A stretch of 64,000 nt of DNA from Macrotis lagotis (taxonomy: Eukaryota > Chordata > Mammalia > Peramelemorphia > Peramelidae): contig NC_133665.1 in NCBI RefSeq assembly GCF_037893015.1, positions 101,337,937 to 101,401,936 on the forward strand. Direction: 5' to 3'. Position 1 is the stretch's first letter, and each line of letters opens with the position of its first letter. Of this stretch, positions 43,265 through 54,284 are shown in pieces. Under the pieces are notes generated by a model. The model saw nothing but the letters and a program-made list of their open reading frames with translations. It had not been told where the DNA came from and did no database searches. A program made the translations under genes and the position numbers.

Positions 43265-43600
43265 CATCCCTGAATGTAAAAGACCTTTGAAATCATCTAG
43301 TCTAATCCCTCTTATTTTGGTTCTGCCCATGAGGAATCATTATTAAGACTCAGGAAAGCAAGCATGGAAATAAAACAATTTATTAAAAAGGTTCCAAGAC
43401 ATAGGAAGGGTGAGAGAGAGAGAGATAGAGAGGGAGATAGAAGAGGGAGATAAGGGAACTGAGAAATAGAAGGGTGGTAGATTGAGTAAGGTTACTCGGT
43501 GAGTTTCAGAGCTGAAATATGAAGTTGAATCCTTTGGTTTCCAATGCAATACTCTCACTGTTTCACATGGCCATATAAAGTGTTGGCTTCCATCATGAAG
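43265..43600 (-). mobile_element. MIR split by the dispersed repeat
   Basis: Antisense MIR (GACCTTTGAAATCATCTAGT) is interrupted at about 43310 and resumes near 43455 (GGGAACTGAGAAATAGAAGG, then GTTTCAGAGCTGAAATATGA). Confidence 0.55.
43316..43447. repeat. Dispersed repeat of unknown family, copy 2
   Basis: It matches 42012-42136 over its whole length, including TTTATTAAAAAGGTTCCAAG. It sits inside a MIR. Confidence 0.6.
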
Positions 43601-43939
43601 GTTCTCCATCCCAGAATTTGAACAGAATAAGGATCCCCAGCTGGTCTTTGTAGATGACCTTGCCAGGATTGTGTCAGTATAGCCGTAGCTGGAGCAGTGG
43701 TAGTAGGAGTGGTAGTGGTGGTAGGGATGATAATAGCAGTAATCATGGTGGGAGTTGGAGATGGCTTCTCTTGTTAACTGACTAACTGATGTTCTTACAC
43801 TTGTGTATTGAGGGGCAGTTGCCAGGGAAATGAAGGTCTAAACAAGTGAGGATTGGAGGAAGGAGGTAGGCAGGAAAGTGTTTGGAGGTTTGTTTGGGGG
43901 TTTTATAGTAAGATTTAGAACCAGAAAGAACATTAGAGA
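43601..43939. other. Unassigned, with a degenerate GGTAGT trinucleotide tract at 43655-43745
   Basis: GTGGTAGTAGGAGTGGTAGT runs through the tract. Nothing else is seen. Confidence 0.5.
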
Positions 43940-44110
43940 TGTCTAATCAGTCAACAAGCATTTATTAAGTGCTTACTGTGTATTAAGTGCTGAGGAATAC
44001 AATCCCTTCATTTTATAGAAGAAGAAACGAATGTTTAGAGTAGTTGCCCAAGGTTATACAGTTGGTGAGGAGGAAGGCCAGGATTCAAACTCTGGTGCTT
44101 AAGACCATAA
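43940..44110 (-). mobile_element. L2 end plus MIR
   Basis: CAAGCATTTATTAAGTGCTT is an antisense L2 end. TTCATTTTATAGAAGAAGAA and TGCCCAAGGTTATACAGTTG are antisense MIR. Confidence 0.7.
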
Positions 44111-45259
44111 CTGTCTTAAAAACTGGGAGGTGGGAGAAGGAAGGACTGGATGCTGATAATGGGCAGTCGTGGAGAGGGAGGGAGAGGAGGAGGTTTAAAT
44201 CAGAATTGGCAGAAGCTTCTTGATAGGAGACCTGAATTGAATGTCTAAGAAAAATGGTGGCATTTCCTTTGATGACAAGGTCCCACGTGAGGAAGTGAGA
44301 GAACCTTTTCTTGGTTCAGCAGGTGGGGAAGCTGAGATGGAACCAGCCTCCCTCTCTTTCAGGAGGATTCATGACTGAGGCAAGGGGATGGGCCGGTTGT
44401 TTTCCCACCAAGCAGCCAGGCCAGCTGACATGTAGGGAATAGTTCCAAGAACAAGTCTGCCAAGTGGAGGAACTCCATGGTGTTGGCCTTGCCATGACCT
44501 TGTCGTCGTTCTGGCTGGCTGGCCCCGACCCCCAGTTCAAGAGGGCTTTGGCATCTAGTGGGGCTGCAGCCCTGGCTCTCTGTGTGGGGCTACCTGCCAA
44601 AGGCGTGGTCAGTCTGAATGACTGACTGGCTCTGGGGCTCCTCCAAGGACCGGAAACAGAGAAGCACACTTGCTCGTTTTCTCAAGGCCCAGAACTAAGC
44701 CCGACCGCCATCCCTCTGGTGGGACCAGAGGCTGCCAATGGTAGCAGGGCATGACCCTGAACACCAAAGTGCCCCCAGGAAATCTGAGAAGGAACCTTAC
44801 CCTTAGAGGCAGCAGGGCCCCGAGCCATTGGCTATTCAGCTAGGGCTCCTGAAGATGCTTCTGACCAGCTCAGTAAAGGGCAGCTTCTTTGAATGAGTGA
44901 CCTAATGAGGTCATTGGGATATAAGCTGGCCCCAGTCATCAAGTGAGACCTAAATCTAGATGTAGACTGACCCTTGATCCTGGTATCAAGAGGGGTGAAG
45001 CCTGAACCCAGGTTTTTGGCTGACACCAACAGACCATCTGATTTCCAGTCCTAGAGTTGATGGCAACATATTGTGTAATTTTGGGGGACTTCCATCCCCA
45101 CTCTGGATCTCAGTTTTCTTATTTATAATCTAGAAAAAAAATATAATTATGATTATAATCATGCTTATTAAAATGATTTCTATTTTATCCTCAATGTCCC
45201 AAACTCAAATAAATACTTCATTCCTGTTTTACCAGGGACTCATGGGATAATAGAATCCA
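44111..45259. other. Unassigned, GC-richer at 44310-44830
   Basis: It contains no repeat that I recognise. The 117-residue frame on the - strand (44316-44669) has no domain. The region could hold conserved non-coding sequence or an exon, but nothing here proves it. Confidence 0.35.
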
Positions 45260-45575
45260 AAGATGAGTAAAATTATAAATTATGTCATCCAGTCCAGCCC
45301 TCATTTTTTTCAGATGAAGAAAATGATGCCTACAGAAAGAAAATTACTTTCCCAAGATCACACAGATAATAGGAAAAGAGAATGGATCTGAGCATGGTTT
45401 CTCAGGATCACAGCATCTTGGAGCTAGAAGGAAACAAGTTTGAATCCTGATTACTGCTTAATATCTACATTAATTTAGAGAAAATTATATGTCACTTTCC
45501 AGGGTCTCAGTTCCCCATATGTAAAGTGAGGAGGCTGGGCTAGATGGTTTCTAAGATCAATTCAAGCTAAATCTT
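45260..45575. mobile_element. Two MIRs in opposite orientation
   Basis: Antisense MIR lies at 45260-45400 (TGTCATCCAGTCCAGCCCTC, TTCCCAAGATCACACAGATA). Sense MIR lies at 45405-45575 (GTGAGGAGGCTGGGCTAGAT, GGTTTCTAAGATCAATTCAA). Confidence 0.65.
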
Positions 45576-45614
45576 TTTAGCTCAGTAAGCTGTCACAACC
45601 CTTAACTATTTTTT

Positions 45615-45725
45615 AGTCTTTCAATCAGTCATCAAGAATTTATTAAGCTCCTATGATTTAGGCACAATGTTAAGTGCTGGGGATACCAAAACAAATGTTT
45701 TCAAGGAGTTTAAATTATAACCCAA
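45615..45725 (-). mobile_element. L2 fragment
   Basis: CAAGAATTTATTAAGCTCCT, TTAAGTGCTGGGGATACCAA and TCAAGGAGTTTAAATT. Confidence 0.65.
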
Positions 45726-45836
45726 ATTTGAAGAGGAATACTACTAACATCTGATTTTCCAGTTTTTACTTGAAGACCTTCAGGGAAGGGGGACTTATTA
45801 CTTTACAAGCATAGACATTCATATAGTATCTTCTGT

Positions 45837-45997
45837 TTTTTGTTGTTTTGTTTTGGGTTTTTTTTTTTGGCAAGGCAATGGGATTGAGTGACTTGCCCAA
45901 GGTCACTAGGCAATTATTAAGTGTCTGAGAACGAATTTGAACTCAGGTCTTCCTGACTCCAGGGCCAATGCTCTATTCATTGTGCCACCTAGTTACC
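45837..45997 (-). mobile_element. WSINE1-type SINE
   Basis: A T run, GGCAAGGCAATGGGATTGAG, AATTATTAAGTGTCTGAGAA and GTGCCACCTAGTTACC are present. Flanks TAGTATCTTCTG and GAGTATTTTCTG suggest a diverged duplication. Confidence 0.85.
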
Positions 45998-46089
45998 TTC
46001 ATGGAGTATTTTCTGGATATACAGATGTGACCTTGGCTGCTATCAGTAACTTTTACTATTTTTGGACAATTCTGATTTTTGGAAATTTT

Positions 46090-46370
46090 TTGTTTTCTTT
46101 CCCCTGACTCCCTCCCCACCAGAGATCAAACCTAAAACTACCTCTTTGTAACTTCAACCCACTGTTCCTAGTTCTGTTTCCTTAGACAAGGAAAGCAGGG
46201 TAAGGTTAAAGTAGGGACAGACCTTTAAATCCTTGAAGACACCAATCATCCCCTCTTCCTCCACCTTTATAACCTTTCATAGTTTCTTCTTCTGGCTAAA
46301 TATCACCAGTTTCCTCCATCCATTCTTTGATGTGGACCAGATCCAGGGTATTGAAATAATTCTTCAATGC
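46090..46370 (-). mobile_element. CR1/L3-like 3' region, antisense
   Basis: TTCTTCTTCTGGCTAAATAT, CACCAGTTTCCTCCATCCAT and GATGTGGACCAGATCCAGGG are an antisense ancient LINE tail. Confidence 0.5.
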
Positions 46371-46434
46371 TATCGCATTGCTATCAGTGATCTTTGAAAA
46401 ACAATTGATGGGGTTCATCTGAACCTGATGAAAC

Positions 46435-46650
46435 TTCAAGGTGGCACAGGAAATAGAGAACTGGGCCTAAGTTCAAATCCAGACTCAGACATTTACTACT
46501 TGTGTGACATGGGCAAGTCTCAGTTTTGTCTCAGTTTACCTAACTAAATGGGGATGATACCTCTCAGCCAGAGTTGTTGTGAGGATTACATGAGATAATA
46601 TTTGTCAAATCCATGATAAATAGTAGTAGGTACTTAATAAATGTTTATTC
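46435..46650 (+). mobile_element. THER1/MIR
   Basis: AGGTGGCACAGGAAATAGAG, AAGTTCAAATCCAGAC, TTGTTGTGAGGATTACATGA and TAATAAATG. Confidence 0.8.
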
Positions 46651-47059
46651 CTTTCCCTTTCCCCTAGACCTTGTAAAATGAGCTCATTGTAAACAATAAT
46701 TTGGAAGAACAAGAAAGGCTTCCCACAGATGATGGCATTTGAGCCAAGCCAGAAGGAAGCTAAGGATGCTAAGAAAGTGAGGAAAGACCACATTGTAGGT
46801 ACACAAGGCAAGCTGTGAAAAACATGGCTTAAATCAAGCAGTACCTTCACATCCACCTCCATCAGCAGGAGCCACTGAGAACTCAAACTTAGCATGTCCT
46901 ACCCCAGCCATCCATATTGGCCTCCCTTATATATGACAGTTGGCTAATTTCCCATGTTCAAACCTCTCTGATCTTTCTAGTCTCTCACTCTTTCCCTTAT
47001 CTCCTATTGTTGATTCTTCTTTCATGATGTCTCTCATATTCATCTTTTCTTTTCCATCC
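46651..47059. other. Unassigned, with antisense L2 at about 46690-46800
   Basis: AAGGCTTCCCACAGATGATG and GAGCCAAGCCAGAAGGAAGC look like antisense L2. The 96-residue frame on the - strand at 46605-46895 is repeat-derived. Confidence 0.4.
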
Positions 47060-47285
47060 TCCATATAAACAGCTAGGTGTCTGGGCCTGGAGTCAGGAAT
47101 ATGGAAATTAAAATCTGACTGTAGACACTGGCCCTGAGCAAGTCATTTAATCCCTCTTTGTCTCAGTTTCCTCAGATAAAAGATGTAGAAATTAGAAACA
47201 TCTACTTCACAAGGTTGTTGTGAAGACCAAATGAAATAATATTTATAAATTGCTTAGCATATTTAGATGTTTATTCTTCTCCTTG
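47060..47285 (+). mobile_element. THER1/MIR
   Basis: AGCTAGGTGTCTGGGCCTGG, GAGCAAGTCATTTAATCCCT, TTCACAAGGTTGTTGTGAAG and AAATTGCTTAGCATATTTAG. Confidence 0.75.
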
Positions 47286-47289
47286 ACCA

Positions 47290-47560
47290 TGACCATTCCC
47301 TAATTTTAACTCAATTATCTCTTAATTGGACCCTTGTAATAGGCCACCTATAAAGGATACCCTTGTCTCCAGGCTCTTCCCTGTCCAATACAGTTTTTCC
47401 ATGCTGCCATATTCACTTTCATCAAGCATGGTTTAAATACAACAAGAGATACTTATTGAGCACCTGCTGTATATCTTATCCTAGGAGGATGAGATATAAA
47501 CACCCATGATTACAATGCATAATGCATCATAGTGAGTTCATTAGAAAAGAATCTCTGCTT
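47290..47560. mobile_element. L2 fragments
   Basis: CTCTTAATTGGACCCTTGTA and CAATACAGTTTTTCCATGCT (sense, 47290-47430), then GATACTTATTGAGCACCTGC (antisense, 47450-47530). Confidence 0.5.
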
Positions 47561-47735
47561 AAAGAGCTTAGATTTAGATCTGGAAGGGACATTAGAGGCC
47601 ACTGAGTTCAACCATTTTGTTCTATAGATGGAGAAAGTGAGGTCAAGAGAAGTTAAAGGACTTGCCCAGGATGACATAACTGTGTCAGGATTTGAACCCA
47701 GGCCCTTTGTCACTCAATGTTCCTCTCTGCACCAT
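47561..47735 (-). mobile_element. MIR
   Basis: TTAGATCTGGAAGGGACATT, TCTATAGATGGAGAAAGTGA and ACTTGCCCAGGATGACATAA. Confidence 0.75.
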
Positions 47736-47744
47736 TGTGCTGAT

Positions 47745-48160
47745 TTTTGCAGAGGAGACTTTCTGGAACAGTAGGTATTTAAGTTGGACTTCAAAGCAGG
47801 AACTCTTAACATTCTTTGAGTCATGAACCCCTTTGGCAGTCTGGGAAAGCCTATGGATTCCTTCTCCAAATCATGTTTTTAAATGCGTAAAATAAAATAC
47901 ATAAGGTTACAAAGGAAGCCAACGATGTTGAAATACAGTTGTAAAAATATTTTTAAAAAACACACACACAAGTTCATGGACCTCAGGTTAAGAACCCCTG
48001 CTTTCAAGGTTGGGCATGAATGAATTCAATGAGTCGAGGTGGGAGAAAATATTCTAGGTGGAGGCAATTACAGTGAGCAAAGGCATAAAGGCAGGAAATC
48101 TCAGAGCACATTTGAGGGTAGCAATTAATCTAGTAAGTCTGGAGGGCTACCTCTGTGGAA
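47745..48160 (-). mobile_element. L2 fragment interrupted by a hAT-like element
   Basis: GAGACTTTCTGGAACAGTAG up to 47796 and GTTGGGCATGAATGAATTCA from 48009 are collinear antisense L2. Confidence 0.6.
47797..48000. mobile_element. hAT-like non-autonomous DNA transposon
   Basis: Ends CAGGAACTCTTAACATTC and GGTTAAGAACCCCTG are imperfect inverted repeats. CTTCAAAG (47789-47796) and CTTTCAAG (48001-48008) are similar 8-mers. An AC repeat lies at 47960-47970. No coding capacity. Confidence 0.65.
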
Positions 48161-48167
48161 GGGAGTG

Positions 48168-48237
<70 letters not shown>

Positions 48238-48905
48238 TACAGAGGCAGAGAGAGAAAGGGAAGAGCAGACAGAAAGAAGTCAGGAAGAAGAGAGAGAAAA
48301 GGAAGGAGAGAAGACACCGCAAGAGAGGCAAGAGAGATGGGGAGAAAAACAAAGAGATAGAGATAGAGAGATAAAGAGAAAGAGAAAGGAAAGAGAAAAA
48401 GAGAGAGGAGGAGACAGAAACAGAAAGAAAGAGACAGACAGAGAAAGATAAAAAGAGAGAGAAAGGAAAGAGAAGGGGAGACAGAGAGAAAGGGGAGGGG
48501 GGGGAGACAGACAGAAGCAGAGAAAAGCAGACAGATGGAAAGAGATAAAAAGAGAGAGAGAGAGAGAGAGAAAGGAGAGATGGAGGGGGAAACAGAGACA
48601 GACAGAGAGAGAGAGAAAGGGACAGATTGACAGAGACAGAGATGAGAATAGGAATGAATGTGAAGAGCACCAGAGTCAGAGAAGGAGAGAGGGGGAAAAG
48701 AGAAAGGGAATAGAAGAAGGGGAATTTGGGGGAAAGTGAAGAGAGGAATAAACTAAGTGAAAAAGAGAGAGAGAGAAATGTTCAAAGAAAAATAACAGTT
48801 GAGGTTAGGGGAAGGGAGACAAGACAGACTTAAAGAAGGAAGGAAGGAATGAAGGAGAATGAAACTACTGGGGGATGGGGAGTGGGAAAGTGAGAAAGAG
48901 AGAGC
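48168..48905. repeat. (GT)n-(GA)n microsatellite with a long polypurine tract
   Basis: (GT)n at about 48172-48199 passes directly into (GA)n at 48200-48232 and then into roughly 670 bases of almost pure purine on the + strand. The 181-residue Ser/Leu-rich frame on the - strand (48125-48670) and the Arg/Glu-rich frames on the + strand are low-complexity artefacts. Confidence 0.95.
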
Positions 48906-49150
48906 GTGAGACCAAGGGAGAGGAAGGGAGGGCCAGAGCAGGAGCTTGCTGCCACTACGGCTGCCAGACAGGAAAGGATAAAAATCAGCATTTCCATGAA
49001 GACTAAACAGGTGGGAGAGGAAGGTCCCGCCCCTGAGGAGCACTTGTGGCCAGCTCCACCCAGACTTGTCCGGCTCTGCTCTGCCCACCCAGGGGGCACC
49101 CTGGTGTGAGTGTGTGTGAATGAGTGAAAGTTATGTAAATCTGGGCAAGG

Positions 49151-49196
<46 letters not shown>

Positions 49197-49200
49197 TTCA
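48906..49200. other. GC-richer unassigned island followed by (GT)n
   Basis: A non-repetitive block (48930-49110) with several CpGs contains a weak splice-donor-like AACAGGTGGGAG at 49007. (GT)n follows at 49155-49195. No gene is supported. Confidence 0.4.
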
Positions 49201-49740
49201 AACTACCATTCATATTCCTGCAACACTGTGGATGTGCATGAGTGTGTAAACTTATAAAGGATGTGGGCACTATTCAGAATTTGACTGTGTGTGTGCAAAG
49301 AGGTGCAGTGCTCATATTCTTTTCATATTTATTCTCTATTTACATACATTCTTGTAGTCTCCCTCATTCCTTAGGAGTAGAGATTATTTCATTCTTTGTT
49401 TTCTGCATCCCTAATACATAGTAGGAGCCTAATGAATGTACCAGTTGCTAAGGATCTGTATTGAATGATATATATTAGATAATGTCTAGAGAAACAGCAA
49501 TAAGAGACTCCTGGGTGACAGTAAAGGCTGGCAGGATATGACTGTTCACCTATGTATGACTTTGCATGGCAGTGGGTATTTCTGTATGAGGTCAGTTTAT
49601 AATTAAAGCAAATTAAAACAATATTTAAAAAATCCATTATTTCAGTAACAGGAAGAATTGAGATTGCCTACTCTGCAGGGGAGAAACCAACTCAGGAGGG
49701 AGAGTGTGTCAATGGGAATATGAGGGAAAAAATGTACATC
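49201..49740. other. Unassigned, with an L2 3' end near 49320-49440
   Basis: GTTTTCTGCATCCCTAATAC and ATAGTAGGAGCCTAATGAAT resemble an L2 terminus. Confidence 0.4.
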
Positions 49741-49741
49741 A

Positions 49742-49742
<1 letters not shown>

Positions 49743-49791
<49 letters not shown>

Positions 49792-50150
49792 ATGAGAAAG
49801 AGGAGGAAGAATCAGAGAGAAGAGAGAGGAAAGTGTGCATGATGACAGAGAGAGACAGAAACAGAAGAAAGAATGGGATGGGAACAAGAGATATAAGAGA
49901 GATAGAGAGAGGACAAAGAGGAAGAAACGCTAGAGGCAGAATGGAGGGAAGGAGGAGGGAGAGATCAAGATAAGATGGAGGAAGAAAGAAGAGTGTATGA
50001 GTGACAAGACAGACATACAGAGCAGAAACAGATAGGAAGGAGGAGAGAGGAAGAGGAATAGATGAAGAGAGAAACAGAGATAGAGAACAGTGGGGAAAGA
50101 GAGAAAGAGAAACAGAGGAAGAATGTAGGGATGGGGGGGGAGCCAAAATG
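49743..50150. repeat. Second (GT)n plus polypurine module
   Basis: (GT)n at 49745-49789 is followed, after CCATGAGAAAG, by about 350 bases of GA-rich sequence. The Ser/Leu-rich frames on the - strand at 49739-50221 are artefacts of it. Confidence 0.9.
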
Positions 50151-50659
50151 AGTAAGCAAGGAAGAAAGTATTCAAAACAGAAAAAGGCAGCCTCCCCAGG
50201 CCAAGAATTAATCCACTTCATCTGGTCAGACAGTCTGACACAGGGGAGATTTTCCCACCTCTGCCCCCCCTCTAAGTTTGGCTCTTCCTCTCTGTGTGAA
50301 AGATGAGTTTAGTCACTTGGTCCCCACCCTGAACTCAGCATAGCATGGGATGGAACCATGTGTGGGAGAAAGGAGGAGAAGGAGACAGAGCCCCCACACT
50401 GAAGGTCAGGGCTCAGTCTGATCAGGCTTAGTACCTCAGTCTGGAATAAGGAGGAGGCTTCTTTGTTGACTGAAGGTAGAGCTCAGTCTGGATCCAAGGT
50501 GAGGACCAAATCTATGAGCATGCTTTGACTAAGTCATATTCCATGGTCAGACTGTCTCTGTGGTCCAGATTCAATCTGTGACCAGCATTAAGGTCTAGCT
50601 TGAGACAACAGTGAAACTCTAGTCAGTGATTGAATTTAAGGTCATTTAGAACTATGATC
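50151..50659. other. Unassigned, with loosely repeated CAGTCTG motifs
   Basis: CAGTCTG recurs near 50412, 50437 and 50485 and AGTCTGA near 50230, at irregular spacing. No gene is supported. Confidence 0.35.
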
Positions 50660-50815
50660 AAGAACTTGGAGCCATCTAGCTCCGCACCAATTTTATAGCT
50701 AGAGAAAATGAACCCCAGAGAAATGACGTTATCCCAGCTTACACAGGTAGCAAAGAACAGAGTGGGATTAGAACACAGGTGGACTGATTACAGAGCCAGT
50801 GTCCCAGCCTAAACT
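50660..50815 (-). mobile_element. MIR
   Basis: AGAACTTGGAGCCATCTAGC and TTACACAGGTAGCAAAGAAC. Confidence 0.6.
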
Positions 50816-51429
50816 GAGGTCAGTCTCTGATGAGGATTAGGACTCATCTCTAACAGAGAATGTTTTGTTTGGAGCTAAGGCATAGCTTTCTCTGATAAAT
50901 CAGTTCTTCAGTTTCATGATCCAACCTGTGATTTCATTGACAACCTATACCCTAACTTCTGTAGGTAAATACTCTTGGAGCTTTTCATTCCATGAGTTAG
51001 ATCTCATTGTTCAATTACAGCAAAGTGAGGGAACAAAATGAAATTCCTTTTCTCTTTGTCCAAGAGAATATGACAAATAGGCTATAGAGAATACTTGAGA
51101 TTTGGTAAGGAAAGGGTTGATGGGATTGATCACTTATGACACTATTCTGGAATGCAGGCTTAGACTATAACCCCTCCCCTAGACTAATTCAGTCCACTGA
51201 AAACTCCTCCTATTGAGAAATCAGTAAAGACCCAAGAGAATTAAGCAAGTCCTGTTCTTCCTCCTCCTCCTCTCATCATCAATATCATTATCATCATTGT
51301 GATTAAAATAGAGAGCCAACGGGGCAGATCAAAATCACATAGGAACAGATTATCTTCCCTGTTATTCCATCTATATCAAGGATACTTACAATGGGTCAAT
51401 TTACATCTTAATTACCCATATTTAATAAG
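50816..51429. other. Unassigned, with a short TCATCA-rich stretch at 51250-51300
   Basis: No gene or confident repeat is present. Confidence 0.4.
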
Positions 51430-52275
51430 AGAAAGCACTTTTAAAAAATCTACATGGGTGATAATGATTAAAAAATAAGATATTAAAAATCATATGAAAA
51501 ATCTCAATCTCTAATAATTAGAGAAGTACAAATTACAGCAATTTTGAGGTTCAACCTCAAATAGGTTCTGCCTAATCAGACTGCAAAGGTGACAAAAGAG
51601 GAAAATGAAAAATATTGGAGAGACTGTGGGAAAACAGGTACTAAAATGAACTGCTGGTGTATGAATTTTTCTTACCATTCTGGAAAGTGGTTTGGAGGTA
51701 TTCCAAGAAAATTATCAAAAGGTGTGGATCCTTTGATCCAACAATACCCTCTATGCCCCAAAGATATCAAATAAAGAAGAAAAGGATCCATTCATTTAAA
51801 AAATATTTTAATAGAACTTTTTATGGTAGAAAAAATTGTAAATTGAGGAGATGTCTTATTGGAGCATAGCTAAACAAATTGTGGCATATGAATGTAAAAG
51901 AATATTATTATGCCATAAGATTATGAAATGGGAAGACACTTATGAACCGATGCAGAATGATGTAAGCAGAACTAGGACAATTTATATAATGTTAATATTC
52001 TAGAGAGAAATAAGTCTGAAAGATTTCAGAACTCTGATCAAAATAATGATAGATCAGGAGTCCAAAAGAATGAAGACAGAGATGATGGATTCAGATTGTA
52101 GAATGAGATATACATATTTTTTCCTGGACACAGTTAATGTAGAGATTTGTTTTGTTTGACTATGGCATATTTCTTTTCAGGGTTTTGTTTTACATTTTCC
52201 CTAGTGGTGAGGGGTAGGAATAGGTGGAAGGGAGAAAAAATTTCTGCTTATTAATTCTTTTTAAAAAAAAGGTTA
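51430..52275 (+). mobile_element. L1 3' region, older copy
   Basis: AATCTCTAATAATTAGAGAA, GGAGAGACTGTGGGAAAACA, CTTTGATCCAACAATACCCT, GCATAGCTAAACAAATTGTG and GCAGAATGATGTAAGCAGAA follow L1 3' order. The 61- and 70-residue frames are parts of it. Confidence 0.8.
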
Positions 52276-52968
52276 AAGTGACAGAGTCAAAGCAACACAT
52301 AGAACCAAAAAACGATTCAAATCAATCAAAAACTCTGCATGCATGAGAAGTAAAGACTTTAGAGAAAAGAAGGAAGATGGGGAAAACTTTTGTTGTTTCC
52401 ATTCCAACACAATGAAAATGCCAGTTTGATCAAATAGCAAGTGGAAAATTTATATAGAAACAATGAATTGTCATGATCATATCACATTATATCATTAAGA
52501 TAATGAATGGCAGGGGAATTATATCTAGATAGGTGACTGAAACATGAATTTCTTAGCAGCGGTAGGGATGGACAGATTTCATAATTATTGATTCCAACTT
52601 TTCATGATGTGTTGTGTCTAGTTAAGTGCTTGTTCCGTTTCCCTCAGGATATCATCTTTACCAAAAGGCATCATATGTCTACCACAAAGAGATGAGAATG
52701 CCAATGATCATTCAAAGTAGAGATGGATTATTTCTTTACAAAGCACTCAGAGCTTGAATATTTGTAATAGCTTGTACTACTTAAGGAAAGCAATCTATTT
52801 GCACACACATCTAATCTGATAGGTGTGCATATACATAATAGATACTATGTATATAACACATGTAACTGCAGACATATATATGTATACATATTTGTATTTG
52901 TGTAGGTATATATGCATGTGTGTATGTATATGAACATATACAAGTTGTAGAGCAAAAGGGATTTGCCC
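52276..52968. other. Unassigned, with a TA/TATG-rich stretch at 52815-52945
   Basis: No gene is present. The AAAAGGG-TTTGCCC sequence at 52954-52968 is the left target copy of the next L1. Confidence 0.5.
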
Positions 52969-54262
52969 CACCCTATACCAAGATAAGATCCAAATGGATA
53001 TAGGATTTAGACATAAAAAAACAATACTATAAGCAAACTACAAGATCAAGTTTACCTGTCAGATCTATGAAAAGGGAAGTAATTTATGAGTAAGGAAGAG
53101 ATGGAGAACATCACTAAAAACAATCTAGATGATTTTGATTACATTAAATTAAAAAGCTTTTGCACAGACAAAACCACTGTAACCAAGATCAAAAGAAATG
53201 TAGTAAACTGGGAAACAATCTTTACAACTAATGTTTCTGACAAAGGACTCATTTCTAAAATATACAGAGAACTGAGTCAAATTTTAAAAAAAAGCCATTC
53301 CCCAATTGACAAATGATCAAAGGATATGAAAAGGCAATTTACAGATGAGGAGATCAAAGCAATCCATAATCATATGAAAAATTGCTCTAAATCATTACTT
53401 ATTAGAGAAATGCAAATTAAAGCACACCTCTCAGACTAGCCAATATGACCAGAAAGGATAATGTTCATTGTTGGAAGGGTTGTGGGAAATCTGGGACACT
53501 ATTATATTGTTTGTGGAGCTATGAACTCATCCAACTTTTCTGGAGAACAATTTGGAACTATGCCCAAAGGGCAACAAAAATGTGAATACCCTTCTATACA
53601 GCAATACCACCACTGGGTCTATACCCAGAAGAGATGATGAAAAAGGGTAAAAACATCACTTGTACAAAAATATTCATAGAAGCTGTTTGTGGTGGCAAAG
53701 AATTGGAAATCAAGTAAATGTCTTTCAATTGGAGAATGACTTGGCAAACTGTGTTATATGTATGTCATGGAACACTATTATTCTATTAGAAACCAGGAGG
53801 GATGGGAATTCAGGGAAGCCTGGAGGAATTTGCATGAACTGATGCTGAGTGAGATGAGCAGAACCAGAAAAACTTTGTATACCCTAACAGCAACATGGGG
53901 GTGATGATCAACCTTGATGGACACGCTCATTCCATCAGTGCAACAACCAGGGACAATTTAGGGCTCTCTGCAATGGAAAATACCATCTGTATCCAGAGAA
54001 AGAACTGTGAAGTTTGAACAAAGACCAAGGTCTATTAACTTTAATTTAGGGGAAAAAACTGATATCTTATTGTCTGATCTTGTTATCTCTTATATTTTAT
54101 ATTTCTTCCTTAAGGATATGATTTTTCTCTCATCACATTCAATTTAGATCGATGTATACCATGGAAACAATGTAAAGACTGACAAATTGCCTTCTGTGGG
54201 GGGGGGGAGTAAGATTAGGAGAAAAATTGTAAAACTCAAAATAAATAAAATCTTTTAGTGGA
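52969..54262 (+). mobile_element. L1, 5'-truncated, with ORF2 C-terminus and 3' UTR
   Basis: It begins inside ORF2 (CACCCTATACCAAGATAAGA). The 76-residue frame at 53086-53316 ([20 protein letters not shown]) is the C-terminal part of ORF2p, ahead of a broken remainder. The 3' UTR runs to AAAACTCAAAATAAATAAAA and a poly-A run. Similar AAAAGGG-TTTGCCC copies flank it (52954-52968 and about 54267-54281). Confidence 0.9.
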
Positions 54263-54284
54263 AAAAAAAAGGGTTTGCCCAAAA

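Noticed and set aside
48125..48670. 181-residue Ser/Leu-rich frame on the - strand
   Set aside because: It is the translation of a polypyrimidine/polypurine microsatellite.
49739..50221. 160-residue Ser/Leu-rich frame on the - strand
   Set aside because: The cause is the same: a GA/GT low-complexity tract.
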